Below are positions 26,007 through 34,140 of a stretch of 64,000 nucleotides of DNA, in pieces. The position numbers and the translations under genes are program-made. Each line of letters begins with the position of its first letter. Within the stretch, counting starts at the first letter, position 1. This DNA is from Larkinella insperata. GTDB lineage: Bacteria; Bacteroidota; Bacteroidia; Cytophagales; Spirosomataceae. Where the stretch lies: positions 930,001 through 994,000 of the forward strand of contig NZ_CP110973.1 in the NCBI RefSeq assembly GCF_026248825.1. The letters run 5' to 3'. Below the pieces are notes generated by a model, which was given only the letters and a program-made list of their open reading frames with translations, was not told where the DNA came from and did no database searches.

Positions 26007-27176
26007 TTATATGCCTAGTTGATAGCTGTGGGCCCGGCCAATCTTGTCTTCGCCATGCCGGTCGCGAATGCGGTCCGTTTTCTGGTAGAGACCGGGCAAT
26101 TTCGAAGGAATTACCTGGCCGGCCGCGTCAAAGAGCGACAGTTGCTCGGTCCCCCGCACCAACTTGCCGAAGCTGACGCCCATCAGCCGGACCAGCACCC
26201 GCCGGTTGTAGAGGGTGTCAAAGGCTTTCAGGGCCGCCAGCGTCAGCGTGTGATCCGAAGCTGTCACCGGCAGTGTTACTTGCCTGGTGTAAGTCTGAAA
26301 GTCCGAATACCGGACTTTAACGGTGAGCTTACCGGCGCAGAAGTTTTGTTTCCGCAGGTCGTAGGCCAGCGTCTCCACCATACGGCTCAGGGTAGCTCTC
26401 AGCACAGTTACATCGGTCGTATCGGTCTGGAAAGTCAACTCCCGGCTCATGCTCTTCTGCTTATGCGACGGCAGAACGGGCGTCGGGTCGATGCCGTTGG
26501 CGCGGTCCCAGAGAAACAGGCCCGTTTTGCCAAAGGTGCGCTCCAGCAGCCGGCGGGGAATCTGGGCCAGCGTGCCGAGTTTGGTTACACCCATGCAGCG
26601 CAACGTGTGCGCCATCTTCTCGCCAATGCCGGGCAGGCGGCTGATGTCCAGGCTCCACAGAAACGGCTGTACCTGCCCGGGAGCTATGTGCAACGCTCCG
26701 TTGGGTTTATTGGCATTGGCGGCCATTTTGCTCACGCACTTATTGACCGATAGCCCCCAACTGACCGAAAGTCCCGTTTCCCGGATGATGGTTTGCTTCA
26801 ACTCCTTCGCCCACTTCACACAGCCGACAAACCGTTCCATTCCCGTCATGTCCACGTAAAACTCATCAATGCTGGCCTTCTCGACCACCGGAGCCTTTTC
26901 GGTCAGAATGTTCGTGACGCATTTGGAGTAGCGATCGAAGGCCTGATAGTCGCCTTTGACCACCGTAGCTTCCGGACATAACCGACGGGCCAGCCGCATG
27001 GGCATGCCGGATTGGACGCCAAACCGGCGGGCTTCGTAACTGGCACCCGAGACCACGCCCCGCTCGCTGGCCCCACCCACCAAAAGAGGTTTCCCCTTCA
27101 GTTGAGGGTTTTGCAGGACCACCACCGCCGGAAAAAAGGCGTCAAGGTCCGTGTGAAGAATCGTCCTTTCCATCAC
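26007..27176 (-). CDS. dinB: DNA polymerase IV (Y-family, DinB)
   Basis: A 389-residue Y-family translesion polymerase. Palm motifs are intact: HTDLDAFFPAVVV (first catalytic Asp) and KASIDEFYVDMTG with the SIDE motif near residue 100. The helix-hairpin-helix thumb (LPGIGEKMAHTLRCMGV) and the little-finger domain (SRELTFQTDTTDVTVL) follow. The end (VRGTEQLSLFDAAGQ) contains QLSLF, a beta-clamp binding motif. It is first in its operon and is transcribed from a promoter embedded between two operator-like repeats. Confidence 0.95.
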   Translation of the reverse strand: MMERTILHTDLDAFFPAVVVLQNPQLKGKPLLVGGASERGVVSGASYEARRFGVQSGMPMRLARRLCPEATVVKGDYQAFDRYSKCVTNILTEKAPVVEKASIDEFYVDMTGMERFVGCVKWAKELKQTIIRETGLSVSWGLSVNKCVSKMAANANKPNGALHIAPGQVQPFLWSLDISRLPGIGEKMAHTLRCMGVTKLGTLAQIPRRLLERTFGKTGLFLWDRANGIDPTPVLPSHKQKSMSRELTFQTDTTDVTVLRATLSRMVETLAYDLRKQNFCAGKLTVKVRYSDFQTYTRQVTLPVTASDHTLTLAALKAFDTLYNRRVLVRLMGVSFGKLVRGTEQLSLFDAAGQVIPSKLPGLYQKTDRIRDRHGEDKIGRAHSYQLGI

Positions 27177-27196
27177 TGAGTTAACTACTAATTTAC

Positions 27197-27215
27197 TATG
27201 TCAGCAATTTTTACA
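27197..27215 (+). promoter_or_regulatory. Operator candidate 1 upstream of dinB
   Basis: TATGTCAGCAATTTTTACA. It differs at two positions from the copy at 27220-27238 and lies between the dinB start and the -7 box, overlapping the end of that box. Confidence 0.7.
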
Positions 27216-27221
27216 AATGTA
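27214..27221 (-). promoter_or_regulatory. -7 promoter box of the dinB operon
   Basis: On the minus strand this reads TACATTTG, an exact TAnnTTTG box, about 40 bases before the dinB start. A CTTG lies 21 bases further upstream as a possible -33 box. The -7 box touches both operator-like repeats, so a bound repressor would block it. Confidence 0.6.
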
Positions 27222-27238
27222 TGTCAATAATTTTTACA
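27220..27238 (+). promoter_or_regulatory. Operator candidate 2 upstream of dinB
   Basis: TATGTCAATAATTTTTACA, a direct repeat of candidate 1 with a 23-base period, so both would be bound on nearly the same face of the helix. It fills the spacer of the dinB promoter. Confidence 0.7.
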
Positions 27239-27318
27239 TATGCAAGTCAGGATACTTAACAATTTTACCACGAAGATGTTTTGCCAGCGTCCTGAATGGG
27301 CAAATCCGACCACACTGA

Positions 27319-27335
27319 TGTAAAAAAAGCTGACA
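27319..27335 (-). promoter_or_regulatory. Operator candidate 3 upstream of the S24 repressor gene
   Basis: On the minus strand TGTCAGCTTTTTTTACA matches the core of candidate 1 (TGTCAGCAATTTTTACA) in 15 of 17 bases, in inverted orientation. It lies just upstream of the regulator's own promoter region, as expected for autoregulation. Confidence 0.6.
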
Positions 27336-27364
27336 GACAGGATAGGTTTTTCGGTCAAAAACCT

Positions 27365-27372
27365 TAGCTTTG
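27365..27372 (+). promoter_or_regulatory. -7 promoter box of the S24 repressor gene
   Basis: TAGCTTTG, a TAnnTTTG box, 18 bases before the ATG at 27391. No convincing -33 box is seen. Confidence 0.5.
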
Positions 27373-27390
27373 TTTACTAGTTATTCTTAC

Positions 27391-28224
27391 ATGAAGTTTA
27401 TGCATCTGGCTGGAAATCTGGTCTTTCTACGGCAACACTGGGGTTTATCCCAAAGTGAAGTGGCTTCGACCATCGGTATTAGCCGGCCGTCTTTGATTGC
27501 CTACGAGAAGGGCGCGGCCAAGCCCACGATCGAAACCGCCGGGGGACTGGCTTCGCTTTACAAAGTGACGATTGACACGCTGCTCTACCGGGACCTCACC
27601 CAGCTATCCCCCCCGCAGATCGAGCTCTTATTTGAAGGCCCTGACATCGCCCAGCGGGGACAGACGCTACGCATCCGGGAGCTTATTCATACCATCGGCG
27701 ACGATAAAGAGGAAAATATCGAGATGGTGCCCGTCAAGGCGGCTATGGGTTACTGCCAGGGTGGCTTTAACGATGAGGTATTTATTGCCGAATTGCCCTG
27801 GTTCCGTTTGCCATTTGTGTCAAAAGACCGCAAATACCGCTTATTCCCTACGATTGGGGATTCGATGCTACCGATTCCGGAAGGCTCCTACGTTTTGGGC
27901 GAATACATTGAGAAATGGAACACGATCAAAGACGGTACGGGGGTGGTGGTCGTCAGCAAGGAAGGTATTGTGGTTAAGAAGGCCATTAATGAACTGGCCC
28001 GGAACGGTCGTCTGATTCTGCATTCGCTCAATCCCATGTACCAGCCCTACGAAATGCCGGTGGATGATATTCTGGAACTGTGGCGGTTTGAGTTGTACAT
28101 GTCACGGGCATTTCCGGATCCTGAGCCGCCGTTGAGCGCCATTCTCTCGGAGATGCGCCGGTTGCAGGATGGCCTGGCCGATTTGCAGAGTGGGCAGGAG
28201 AAGATTCTGGAGCGCGTTCAATAG
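27391..28224 (+). CDS. LexA-like repressor: XRE helix-turn-helix with S24 peptidase domain
   Basis: A 277-residue regulator. The N-terminal XRE helix-turn-helix (LRQHWGLSQSEVASTIGIS, RPSLIAYEKGAAKPT) binds DNA. The C-terminal S24/LexA peptidase domain has the catalytic serine in IGDSMLPI (about 165) and lysine in EGIVVKKA (about 205). The usual Ala-Gly cleavage dipeptide is replaced by Met-Gly in KAAMGYCQGG. It diverges from the dinB operon and shares its intergenic region with three operator-like sites, so it is the likely SOS-type repressor of the cassette. A 40-residue helical tail (LSEMRRLQDGLADLQSGQEK) may form a coiled coil. The start at 27391 is preferred over TTG 27370. Confidence 0.9.
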   Translation: MKFMHLAGNLVFLRQHWGLSQSEVASTIGISRPSLIAYEKGAAKPTIETAGGLASLYKVTIDTLLYRDLTQLSPPQIELLFEGPDIAQRGQTLRIRELIHTIGDDKEENIEMVPVKAAMGYCQGGFNDEVFIAELPWFRLPFVSKDRKYRLFPTIGDSMLPIPEGSYVLGEYIEKWNTIKDGTGVVVVSKEGIVVKKAINELARNGRLILHSLNPMYQPYEMPVDDILELWRFELYMSRAFPDPEPPLSAILSEMRRLQDGLADLQSGQEKILERVQ

Positions 28225-28245
28225 AAAAAAGATCATCACCCTGAC

Positions 28246-28277
28246 AAGAGCCGGTCTTGGGGCCGGCTGCTCTTTTT
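28246..28277 (+). terminator. Probable terminator after the S24 repressor gene
   Basis: AGAGCCGG and CCGGCTGCTCT form an imperfect stem with a TTTTT tail, 22 bases after the stop codon. Confidence 0.55.
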
Positions 28278-28285
28278 GCTTACTT

Positions 28286-28504
28286 ATGATTATCATTTCG
28301 GGTGCCCACTTTGCTGCCATGCTTCCCGGCCGAAGCTACCGCATCATTGCCAATGATTCGATGAACGGCAATGAAGCGTTGCTGTTTAGTCAGCAACTAA
28401 ATGTGTCTTTTTCTGTGGCTCAATTGCTACTGGATGAAACCATTCGTGATCAGGTTTTTTCCAGCCTCCGGATTGCCATTCCCGAAAGCGCCCCGAGCGT
28501 CTAA
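28286..28504 (+). CDS. Possible small hydrophobic-start protein
   Basis: A 72-codon frame (MIIISGAHFAAMLPGRSYR at the start, NEALLFSQQLNVSFSVAQLL in the middle) just after the terminator of the repressor gene. Codon use is not unlike its neighbours, but no family or conserved motif is recognised and it could be chance. Kept at low confidence because the flanks hold no other gene. Confidence 0.22.
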   Translation: MIIISGAHFAAMLPGRSYRIIANDSMNGNEALLFSQQLNVSFSVAQLLLDETIRDQVFSSLRIAIPESAPSV

Positions 28505-28970
28505 AATCATCCGTCTACCGGAGAATACGCTTTTTGCAGAAATAATAAATAAGTTCAGAACCCAGGCATTGGCTATCTATTCGCAGCCGTATTATGGCTG
28601 CCGGTTCTATACTTTTTCCTGCAAACTGATTTCACCTCAGGTCTTAGTAAGTTAAGGTCTATCCTCATCATCATTTCCGCCATTCGGGCGTGTCCTATAC
28701 ACCTGACTACCGGTGCAAAACATCTCTCTACCTCTGGATTCGGCTAATGACAGTTCGGTATTCCGTTTAACCAGGATTGACACGCGTCTAAAATTTCCGT
28801 CGCTTAAAAAGTTGGCTTCTTTCCTCCAGCTCAAAGTCTACACGTTTGCGCAGCAGTGGTTACGCCAGCCACCCCAGCTAGTCGCATACAAATTTTGCAG
28901 TAATCTAAACACTCGCATACGGATTCAGCTTAACAGCGTAACCACATCAAAAATTACAAGCGCCATAATC
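28505..28970. other. Gene-free stretch
   Basis: No supportable coding frame; codon patterns on both strands look random. It must hold the promoter for the gene starting at 28971. No clear hairpin or repeat is seen. Confidence 0.45.
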
Positions 28971-29366
28971 ATGGATCAAATCCTCTCTACCGACGAATTA
29001 GATGTATTGGAAAAATACCTGACCGAAATCAGCAAGCCCAATTCTGAAGAAGCTATTTTACAAAATAACCCCGCTCTGCTAGGCGCCATTGTCTTTCCTG
29101 CCTTGGAAAAGCTGATCCGCCATAAACAGAACAGGATCGATCCAGAGTTTGACGAGTGGCCCGACTTTACACCCGCCTGGCTGACGGCATATGGGCATCA
29201 GAACACTAAAGAGTTAAAGAAAACCATTAAGGAGTATCGGGCCGAAAAAGTGGTTTGGGAGAAGCAGCAACTTTACAACAAAGAACTCCTAAAAATGACG
29301 GGCGGTGATCTGCTGCAACTGGTCAAAAATATCCTGGATGACCTCAACCTCCGCAAAGACGCTTAA
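28971..29366 (+). CDS. Hypothetical protein (helical, acidic/basic)
   Basis: A 131-residue soluble protein, mostly helix by composition (LDVLEKYLTEISKPNSEEAIL, TKELKKTIKEYRAEKVVWEKQ). It ends in DDLNLRKDA. No family recognised. The start MDQILSTDELDVL at 28971 is chosen because the frame upstream reads as non-protein. It stands alone, with about 190 bases to the PadR gene. Confidence 0.6.
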   Translation: MDQILSTDELDVLEKYLTEISKPNSEEAILQNNPALLGAIVFPALEKLIRHKQNRIDPEFDEWPDFTPAWLTAYGHQNTKELKKTIKEYRAEKVVWEKQQLYNKELLKMTGGDLLQLVKNILDDLNLRKDA

Positions 29367-29560
29367 GCCCATCGGATCCGTAACCAACTCCTGACTCCGT
29401 TGGGATGTCCTGAATCGTACAGAATCTGTCCACTTACGGACAACCAGCGGTATCATCCCGTCACCAAACCGGCTCTGGTTTGGTCCTGAGGTCGGTTTCG
29501 ATAAACTGGCAATTTATTTGCTATGCAAATGAGAAAGTAAAAGCCAGATAACGATAGCTG

Positions 29561-29899
29561 ATGAAAGGCACTCAGTTGGGCGAATTTGAAGAGTTGGTCT
29601 TACTGACCATCGCACTGCTCTATGATGACGCTTACAGCGTGGCCGTGGTTGAAGAAATGGGGCAGCGACTGGAGCGACCGATGAGTTTAGGCGCTATCCA
29701 CCGCACCATGCAACGGCTCGAAGAGAAAGGGCTGGTCCACTCCCGGTTTGGAGAATCCACCGCCGAACGGGGTGGGCGTCGTAAACGGTTATTTACAGTG
29801 ACCACCGCCGGTGAGCAAGCTCTGCAGGAAGCCCGTCGGCTGCGGAACGAACTGTGGGCCGGAATTTCGAAAACCGCTTTTAACGGTCCGACCCTATGA
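29561..29899 (+). CDS. PadR-family transcriptional regulator
   Basis: A 112-residue winged helix-turn-helix protein of the PadR family: LGEFEELVLLTIALLYDDAYS, then LGAIHRTMQRLEEKGLVHSR and the wing GGRRKRLFTVTTAGEQAL. It lacks the long C-terminal helix of subfamily 1, so it is the short form. The gene overlaps the following permease by 4 bases (ATGA). That pairing is typical of Bacteroidota, where PadR represses an adjacent MacB/FtsX-type permease. Confidence 0.92.
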   Translation: MKGTQLGEFEELVLLTIALLYDDAYSVAVVEEMGQRLERPMSLGAIHRTMQRLEEKGLVHSRFGESTAERGGRRKRLFTVTTAGEQALQEARRLRNELWAGISKTAFNGPTL

Positions 29900-32634
29900 G
29901 GCATCCAGCAAGACCCCAGCCACCCAAATGGGCGCAGCGGCTACTGGCATGGATTGCCGCGGCTCATCTGCGCGAGGAGATTCTAGGCGATCTCGACGAA
30001 TTATTTCACAAACGGGGTAAACACGGGGGCTACAACAAAGCCCGATTATGGTACCTGTTTGACATTCTGCTGCTCCTGCATCCCCGGCTCTGGCGCCGAC
30101 AAAGCACCCAAGCGGTCTTTTTGTATCCCTCCCTTACTAGCTCTTCCCAACCCTTTTTACTCAGCCCGGCCATGTTACGCAACTACCTAACCATCGCTTT
30201 TAGAACGCTAAGCAGAAACAAGCTCTACACAGCCCTCAACATCGCGGGGCTCACAGTTGGACTCTCCTGTTTTTTGTTCATTGGGCTGTATCTATTTGAT
30301 GAACTCACTTTTGATCAACACCACCGCCGGGCCAACCGCATCTACCGGGTTATTGAACACAAGGTTGTCAAAGGCGAGGCCACTACCATTGCCGCGGCCA
30401 GTTACAAACTAGCCGCCGAATCCAGAAAAACGATTGCCCACATTGAAAACACCACGCGGGTTTCCCGGATCGGGCGGGCGAACCTGATCAACCCCGAAAA
30501 CCCGGTGAACTTTCAGGAAACCATCACCAACGCTGATGAAAACTTCCTGCAAATCTTTGATTTCCCCCTAATATCCGGCGACAAACACACCGCCCTAAAG
30601 GAGCCCAATTCAATTGTCATCAACGAAGAACTGGCCATGCGGCTGTTTGGTCACCCCCAAGTAGTGGGCAAAACGCTCCAGTTTAGCCACCTGGACGCCC
30701 CGCTGAAAGTGACGGGTATTCTCAAAAATCATCCGCCCAACTCCAGTTTCGACTTTAATTCACTCGTTTCTGAAGCTTCCTATCAGAATGCTGATTTTTA
30801 TAAACAAACCGTGGCCAGTGATTGGTCGTCCACCGATTTTTCCGTCTACGTTCTGCTGAGACCCAACACAAATGCCGAAGCGGTTTCCGCCGAATTAACC
30901 AGACTCGCGCTGGCGAATATCAAACCCGAACCTGGCACCAGCCTGGCATACCGCCTTCAGGCGCTGAGCGATATTCACCTGCGCTCGGAGGGCATCATCG
31001 ATGGCGCCCGGAATACGAACGTAGAGGCTATGGCGCAGGGAAGTCCTTTTTACATCCGAATTTTCTTGTTTATCGCGCTATTTGTTCTGGGCATTGCCGG
31101 TATCAATTACATGAACCTGTCGACCGCCCGGGCCTCCAATCGCCTGAAGGAAATAGGAGTCCGGAAGTCAATCGGGGCCCAACGAAACCAACTGATCTAT
31201 CAATTTCTGGTAGAAGCTCTGCTGATAACGGCCTTTTCGTTGGCTGCTGCCCTGATTCTGGTCAACTTTCTTCTGCCCTCCTTCAATTCGTTTGTCAAAA
31301 AACAACTGACGTTGGGATTGGGTACGGATTACCGAATCTGGCTAATGACTTTGGGCGCAACCCTACTGATTGGGCTGTTGTCGGGCAGCTACCCCGCCTT
31401 GCTTTTATCCGGCTTCAAGCCGGTGCTCCTGTTGAAAGGCATGAAAATCAATCCGCGGGGTAGTCTGAGTTTGCGAAAAGCCCTGGTGATTTTTCAGTTT
31501 ACAATCTCGACGGTTCTGATTATTGGCACCATCGTTTTGTATTGGCAGGTACGGTTTATGAATACGACCCACTTGGGTTTTAACAAAGACCAGTTGGTGG
31601 TCATCGATGTCAATACCGGTACAGCACGAGACCGTTTTGAGACGATCAAAGCCGAGATGGCGAAAGTTCCTACGGTAAAAAATGTATCGGTCACCTCGCG
31701 AGTACCCGGCGAATGGAAAATGATTCGGACGGTTAAGATCAACCCGCAGAGTAAAGCGGATGATCACCAAATTGCCTACCTGATCGGGGCAGACAAGGAC
31801 TTTCTCAACACGTTTGAACTCACCCTGCTGCGGGGACGAAACTTTGCCAATCCGGCGGATTCCATGTCCGTGCTGCTCAATGAAACAGCGGCTCGCCTGT
31901 TCAACATTGTCGAGCCTTCGGGCCAATGGCTGGAGATTCCGGCCGTGTCGCGCGGCAGTGAGTTTCGGCCGGTTAACCCCGACAATACGCCCTTCAAAGT
32001 CCGGGTCATTGGCGTCGTCAAAGATTTTCACTTTCAGTCGCTAAAGGCTAAAATTGAACCGCTGGTACTCGCTTATCACCAAAATCCGGTTCATGGCATT
32101 GACTATTACACGGCACGTATTGACCCTAGCGGTATTCCCGAAACGCTGGAAAGGCTTAAATCCATCCTGCAGAAAGCCGATCCAGACGAGCCCTTTGAGT
32201 ATCATTTTCTGGATCAGCAACTGGCGCTCTTCTACCAGGAAGACGCCCGCCGACAGACGCTGCTAATCTGGGTTGCACTGGCCACCATTTTCATCGCCTG
32301 CCTGGGCCTGTTCGGTCTGGCCACTTACTCAACCGAACAACGCACCAAAGAAGTAGGGGTTCGAAAAGTGCTGGGAGCCAGTACCGTCAGCCTGGCTACG
32401 TTGCTCTCGGGCGATTTTCTCAAATTAGTGTTAATGGCCAACGGGATTGCCTTCCCGATAGCATGGTGGGCCACAAACCAATGGCTACAGGAATATGCTT
32501 ATCATATCGAACTGGAGTGGTGGATGTTTGCGCTGGCGGGTATACTGGCCGTACTCATTGCATTCCTGACGGTCAGCTACCAATCGATTAAAGCGGCCCT
32601 GGTCAATCCCGTGCGAAGTTTGCGATCGGAGTAA
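29896..32634 (+). CDS. ABC transporter permease, MacB/FtsX type with prefix domain
   Basis: A 912-residue inner-membrane permease. It starts with the soluble permease prefix domain (AHLREEILGDLDELFHKRG), then a membrane segment, a periplasmic MacB-core domain (about 110-370), and a first FtsX domain with RLKEIGVRKSIGAQRNQL (about 415). A second periplasmic domain and a second FtsX domain with EQRTKEVGVRKVLGAS (about 815) follow. In this family the two halves act as one unit with a separate ATPase, exporting peptides or lipids or sensing envelope stress. No ATPase gene is next to it. The overlap with padR implies co-expression. Confidence 0.93.
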   Translation: MRHPARPQPPKWAQRLLAWIAAAHLREEILGDLDELFHKRGKHGGYNKARLWYLFDILLLLHPRLWRRQSTQAVFLYPSLTSSSQPFLLSPAMLRNYLTIAFRTLSRNKLYTALNIAGLTVGLSCFLFIGLYLFDELTFDQHHRRANRIYRVIEHKVVKGEATTIAAASYKLAAESRKTIAHIENTTRVSRIGRANLINPENPVNFQETITNADENFLQIFDFPLISGDKHTALKEPNSIVINEELAMRLFGHPQVVGKTLQFSHLDAPLKVTGILKNHPPNSSFDFNSLVSEASYQNADFYKQTVASDWSSTDFSVYVLLRPNTNAEAVSAELTRLALANIKPEPGTSLAYRLQALSDIHLRSEGIIDGARNTNVEAMAQGSPFYIRIFLFIALFVLGIAGINYMNLSTARASNRLKEIGVRKSIGAQRNQLIYQFLVEALLITAFSLAAALILVNFLLPSFNSFVKKQLTLGLGTDYRIWLMTLGATLLIGLLSGSYPALLLSGFKPVLLLKGMKINPRGSLSLRKALVIFQFTISTVLIIGTIVLYWQVRFMNTTHLGFNKDQLVVIDVNTGTARDRFETIKAEMAKVPTVKNVSVTSRVPGEWKMIRTVKINPQSKADDHQIAYLIGADKDFLNTFELTLLRGRNFANPADSMSVLLNETAARLFNIVEPSGQWLEIPAVSRGSEFRPVNPDNTPFKVRVIGVVKDFHFQSLKAKIEPLVLAYHQNPVHGIDYYTARIDPSGIPETLERLKSILQKADPDEPFEYHFLDQQLALFYQEDARRQTLLIWVALATIFIACLGLFGLATYSTEQRTKEVGVRKVLGASTVSLATLLSGDFLKLVLMANGIAFPIAWWATNQWLQEYAYHIELEWWMFALAGILAVLIAFLTVSYQSIKAALVNPVRSLRSE

Positions 32635-33022
32635 AAGAGTAAATTGGATGTAAACTCAGGTCAGGCGGGAAAGTGCACCCCCGAAGAAGAGCAATTAATC
32701 CAAATCGGGTATAATTCTTTCGGATCGCTTCCGGACTTAGTCACCATTCATCCGCATACGGCCAGTTGAAGTACCTTCGGGAAAATTGGGAGAGGATTCA
32801 AAGCAAAATCTCCGTAAAGAATCAAAAGCCTGATTGACCATTTTTTTAAAAAGCAGCACTTAAACTGCCCTTTAAGCCGCGGTTTTGTACTGACATGAAA
32901 GTCCCTAAAACGAGAGAGTTTAATCAACAAACCCGTCACATCCTTCCAAGGATGTGATCCGTTCAGGAACCCGGCGGCTCAGCAAGATTTTTTGACGCTG
33001 CCCTTTGCCGTAATGTAACCTT
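32635..33022. other. Gene-free stretch between convergent genes
   Basis: Both neighbours end into this region. No frame looks coding. It contains a perfect dyad at 32936-32957 (listed separately) and no clear terminator with a T tract. Confidence 0.45.
32936..32957. repeat. Perfect 10-bp dyad
   Basis: TCACATCCTT and AAGGATGTGA are exact reverse complements around CC. It lies 66 bases beyond the end of the CBM9-like gene. Without a T tract it is either a terminator-like stem or a protein-binding dyad. Confidence 0.5.
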
Positions 33023-33811
33023 TCAGCCGGCAAACTCAATTTCGCTCCAGCGCTCGGGTAGATGCGTATCAAGAACACCGTGCGGAGTAAGTACCATGGC
33101 CTGTTGAACCGGTATACCCGAAACCGATACCTTCTGGAAACGGCCCAGAAACATCTTCCACCGGTCACCGTTCTGGGGCGGCAGCGAACGACCATTGGCC
33201 AGCCACGTCAGGCTCTGCCAGGGAATAGCGATCTCCAGACTCCACCCCCGGTCGATATCGCGGTTGTCATTGAGCGTTCCCTCCAGCTTTACCGCCGTTT
33301 GCAGGCCCGGTAAGTCATAATGGAGAAAGGCCCAGCGCACTCCGCGTGGATGCGTACCGTACCAGAAAGTTTCATCAGTGCGGTCGAAGTTGCCGCCGAA
33401 GGTCAGCGTCTGGGGGTGGTAAACATCAAAGAGCGGCACGTCAAACCGCCCGCCTTTCTGATACGCATCCCGCCAGATGAAAAACACCTCGTAGACGGTA
33501 TTGCGGGCATTGACCTCCAGCTCATAATAGCAGTCCCCTCCATCGATCAATAGTTCCAGGTCGTTCTCCAGAAAGATAATTGAATCACGCTGGGTCAGAT
33601 GAGCCTCTAAAAACGGTTCTTCGGCCCGAAAGGCGACGTAAAGGTGGGTGTCATTCCAGAGCATGGCGGCCCGCGTGTCGTACAAACCGGGTGCAGCCGT
33701 CACCATGTCGGCAAAGCGCTGGCTCCAGGTAGCCGACTGCCAGGCGGGTTTGGTCAGGTCTCCGTTGATTTCCAGGGTCTGGCTGATTTTCTGAGCGGTA
33801 TAGTGAGGCAT
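33023..33811 (-). CDS. Carbohydrate-binding family 9-like protein
   Basis: A 262-residue protein of the CBM9-like/DOMON-type family. Seen: LEINGDLTKPAWQSATWS, then AMLWNDTHLYVAFRAEEPFL and DSIIFLENDLELLIDGGDCYYELEVNA, which carry the acidic and aromatic residues typical of this beta-sandwich, ending with WSEIEFAG. No signal peptide from the start MPHYTAQKI at 33811; the longer frame to 33856 adds MLLWCFVYICQ, which is not a credible signal. Probably binds sugars or acts as a free-standing module; the ligand is unknown. Confidence 0.8.
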   Translation of the reverse strand: MPHYTAQKISQTLEINGDLTKPAWQSATWSQRFADMVTAAPGLYDTRAAMLWNDTHLYVAFRAEEPFLEAHLTQRDSIIFLENDLELLIDGGDCYYELEVNARNTVYEVFFIWRDAYQKGGRFDVPLFDVYHPQTLTFGGNFDRTDETFWYGTHPRGVRWAFLHYDLPGLQTAVKLEGTLNDNRDIDRGWSLEIAIPWQSLTWLANGRSLPPQNGDRWKMFLGRFQKVSVSGIPVQQAMVLTPHGVLDTHLPERWSEIEFAG

Positions 33812-34140
33812 AGGAAGTCTGTTTTGGCAAATATACACGAAGCACCAAAGAAGCACACGGGGTTAGGGTACGGTTTATGCGGCCGTTGGGTTAAACTGCC
33901 TGGAAACAGGCTGCCTACAGTTGGTCGTCCGCGTGCCTGGGAATGAGTCAACGGCGAAAACCAATGCCTGATCAGGCGCAAGAAGTACAAGTAACTCAAG
34001 CCACTTGCTTTCAGCAACCCTAACACGCTCTCCCTTACGCCAGTATGAACGATGCCAAGAATTTGCGTCTATTCCCGCGTATCTTTCCTTATTTTTGGGT
34101 TTTGTAACGACTCAGCAACGCACGAAGAAGCCTTTCCTGT
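33812..34140. other. Divergent intergenic region
   Basis: Separates the CBM9-like gene (minus) from the YdcF gene (plus), so it should contain both promoters. No exact TAnnTTTG box and no repeat stood out. Confidence 0.4.
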
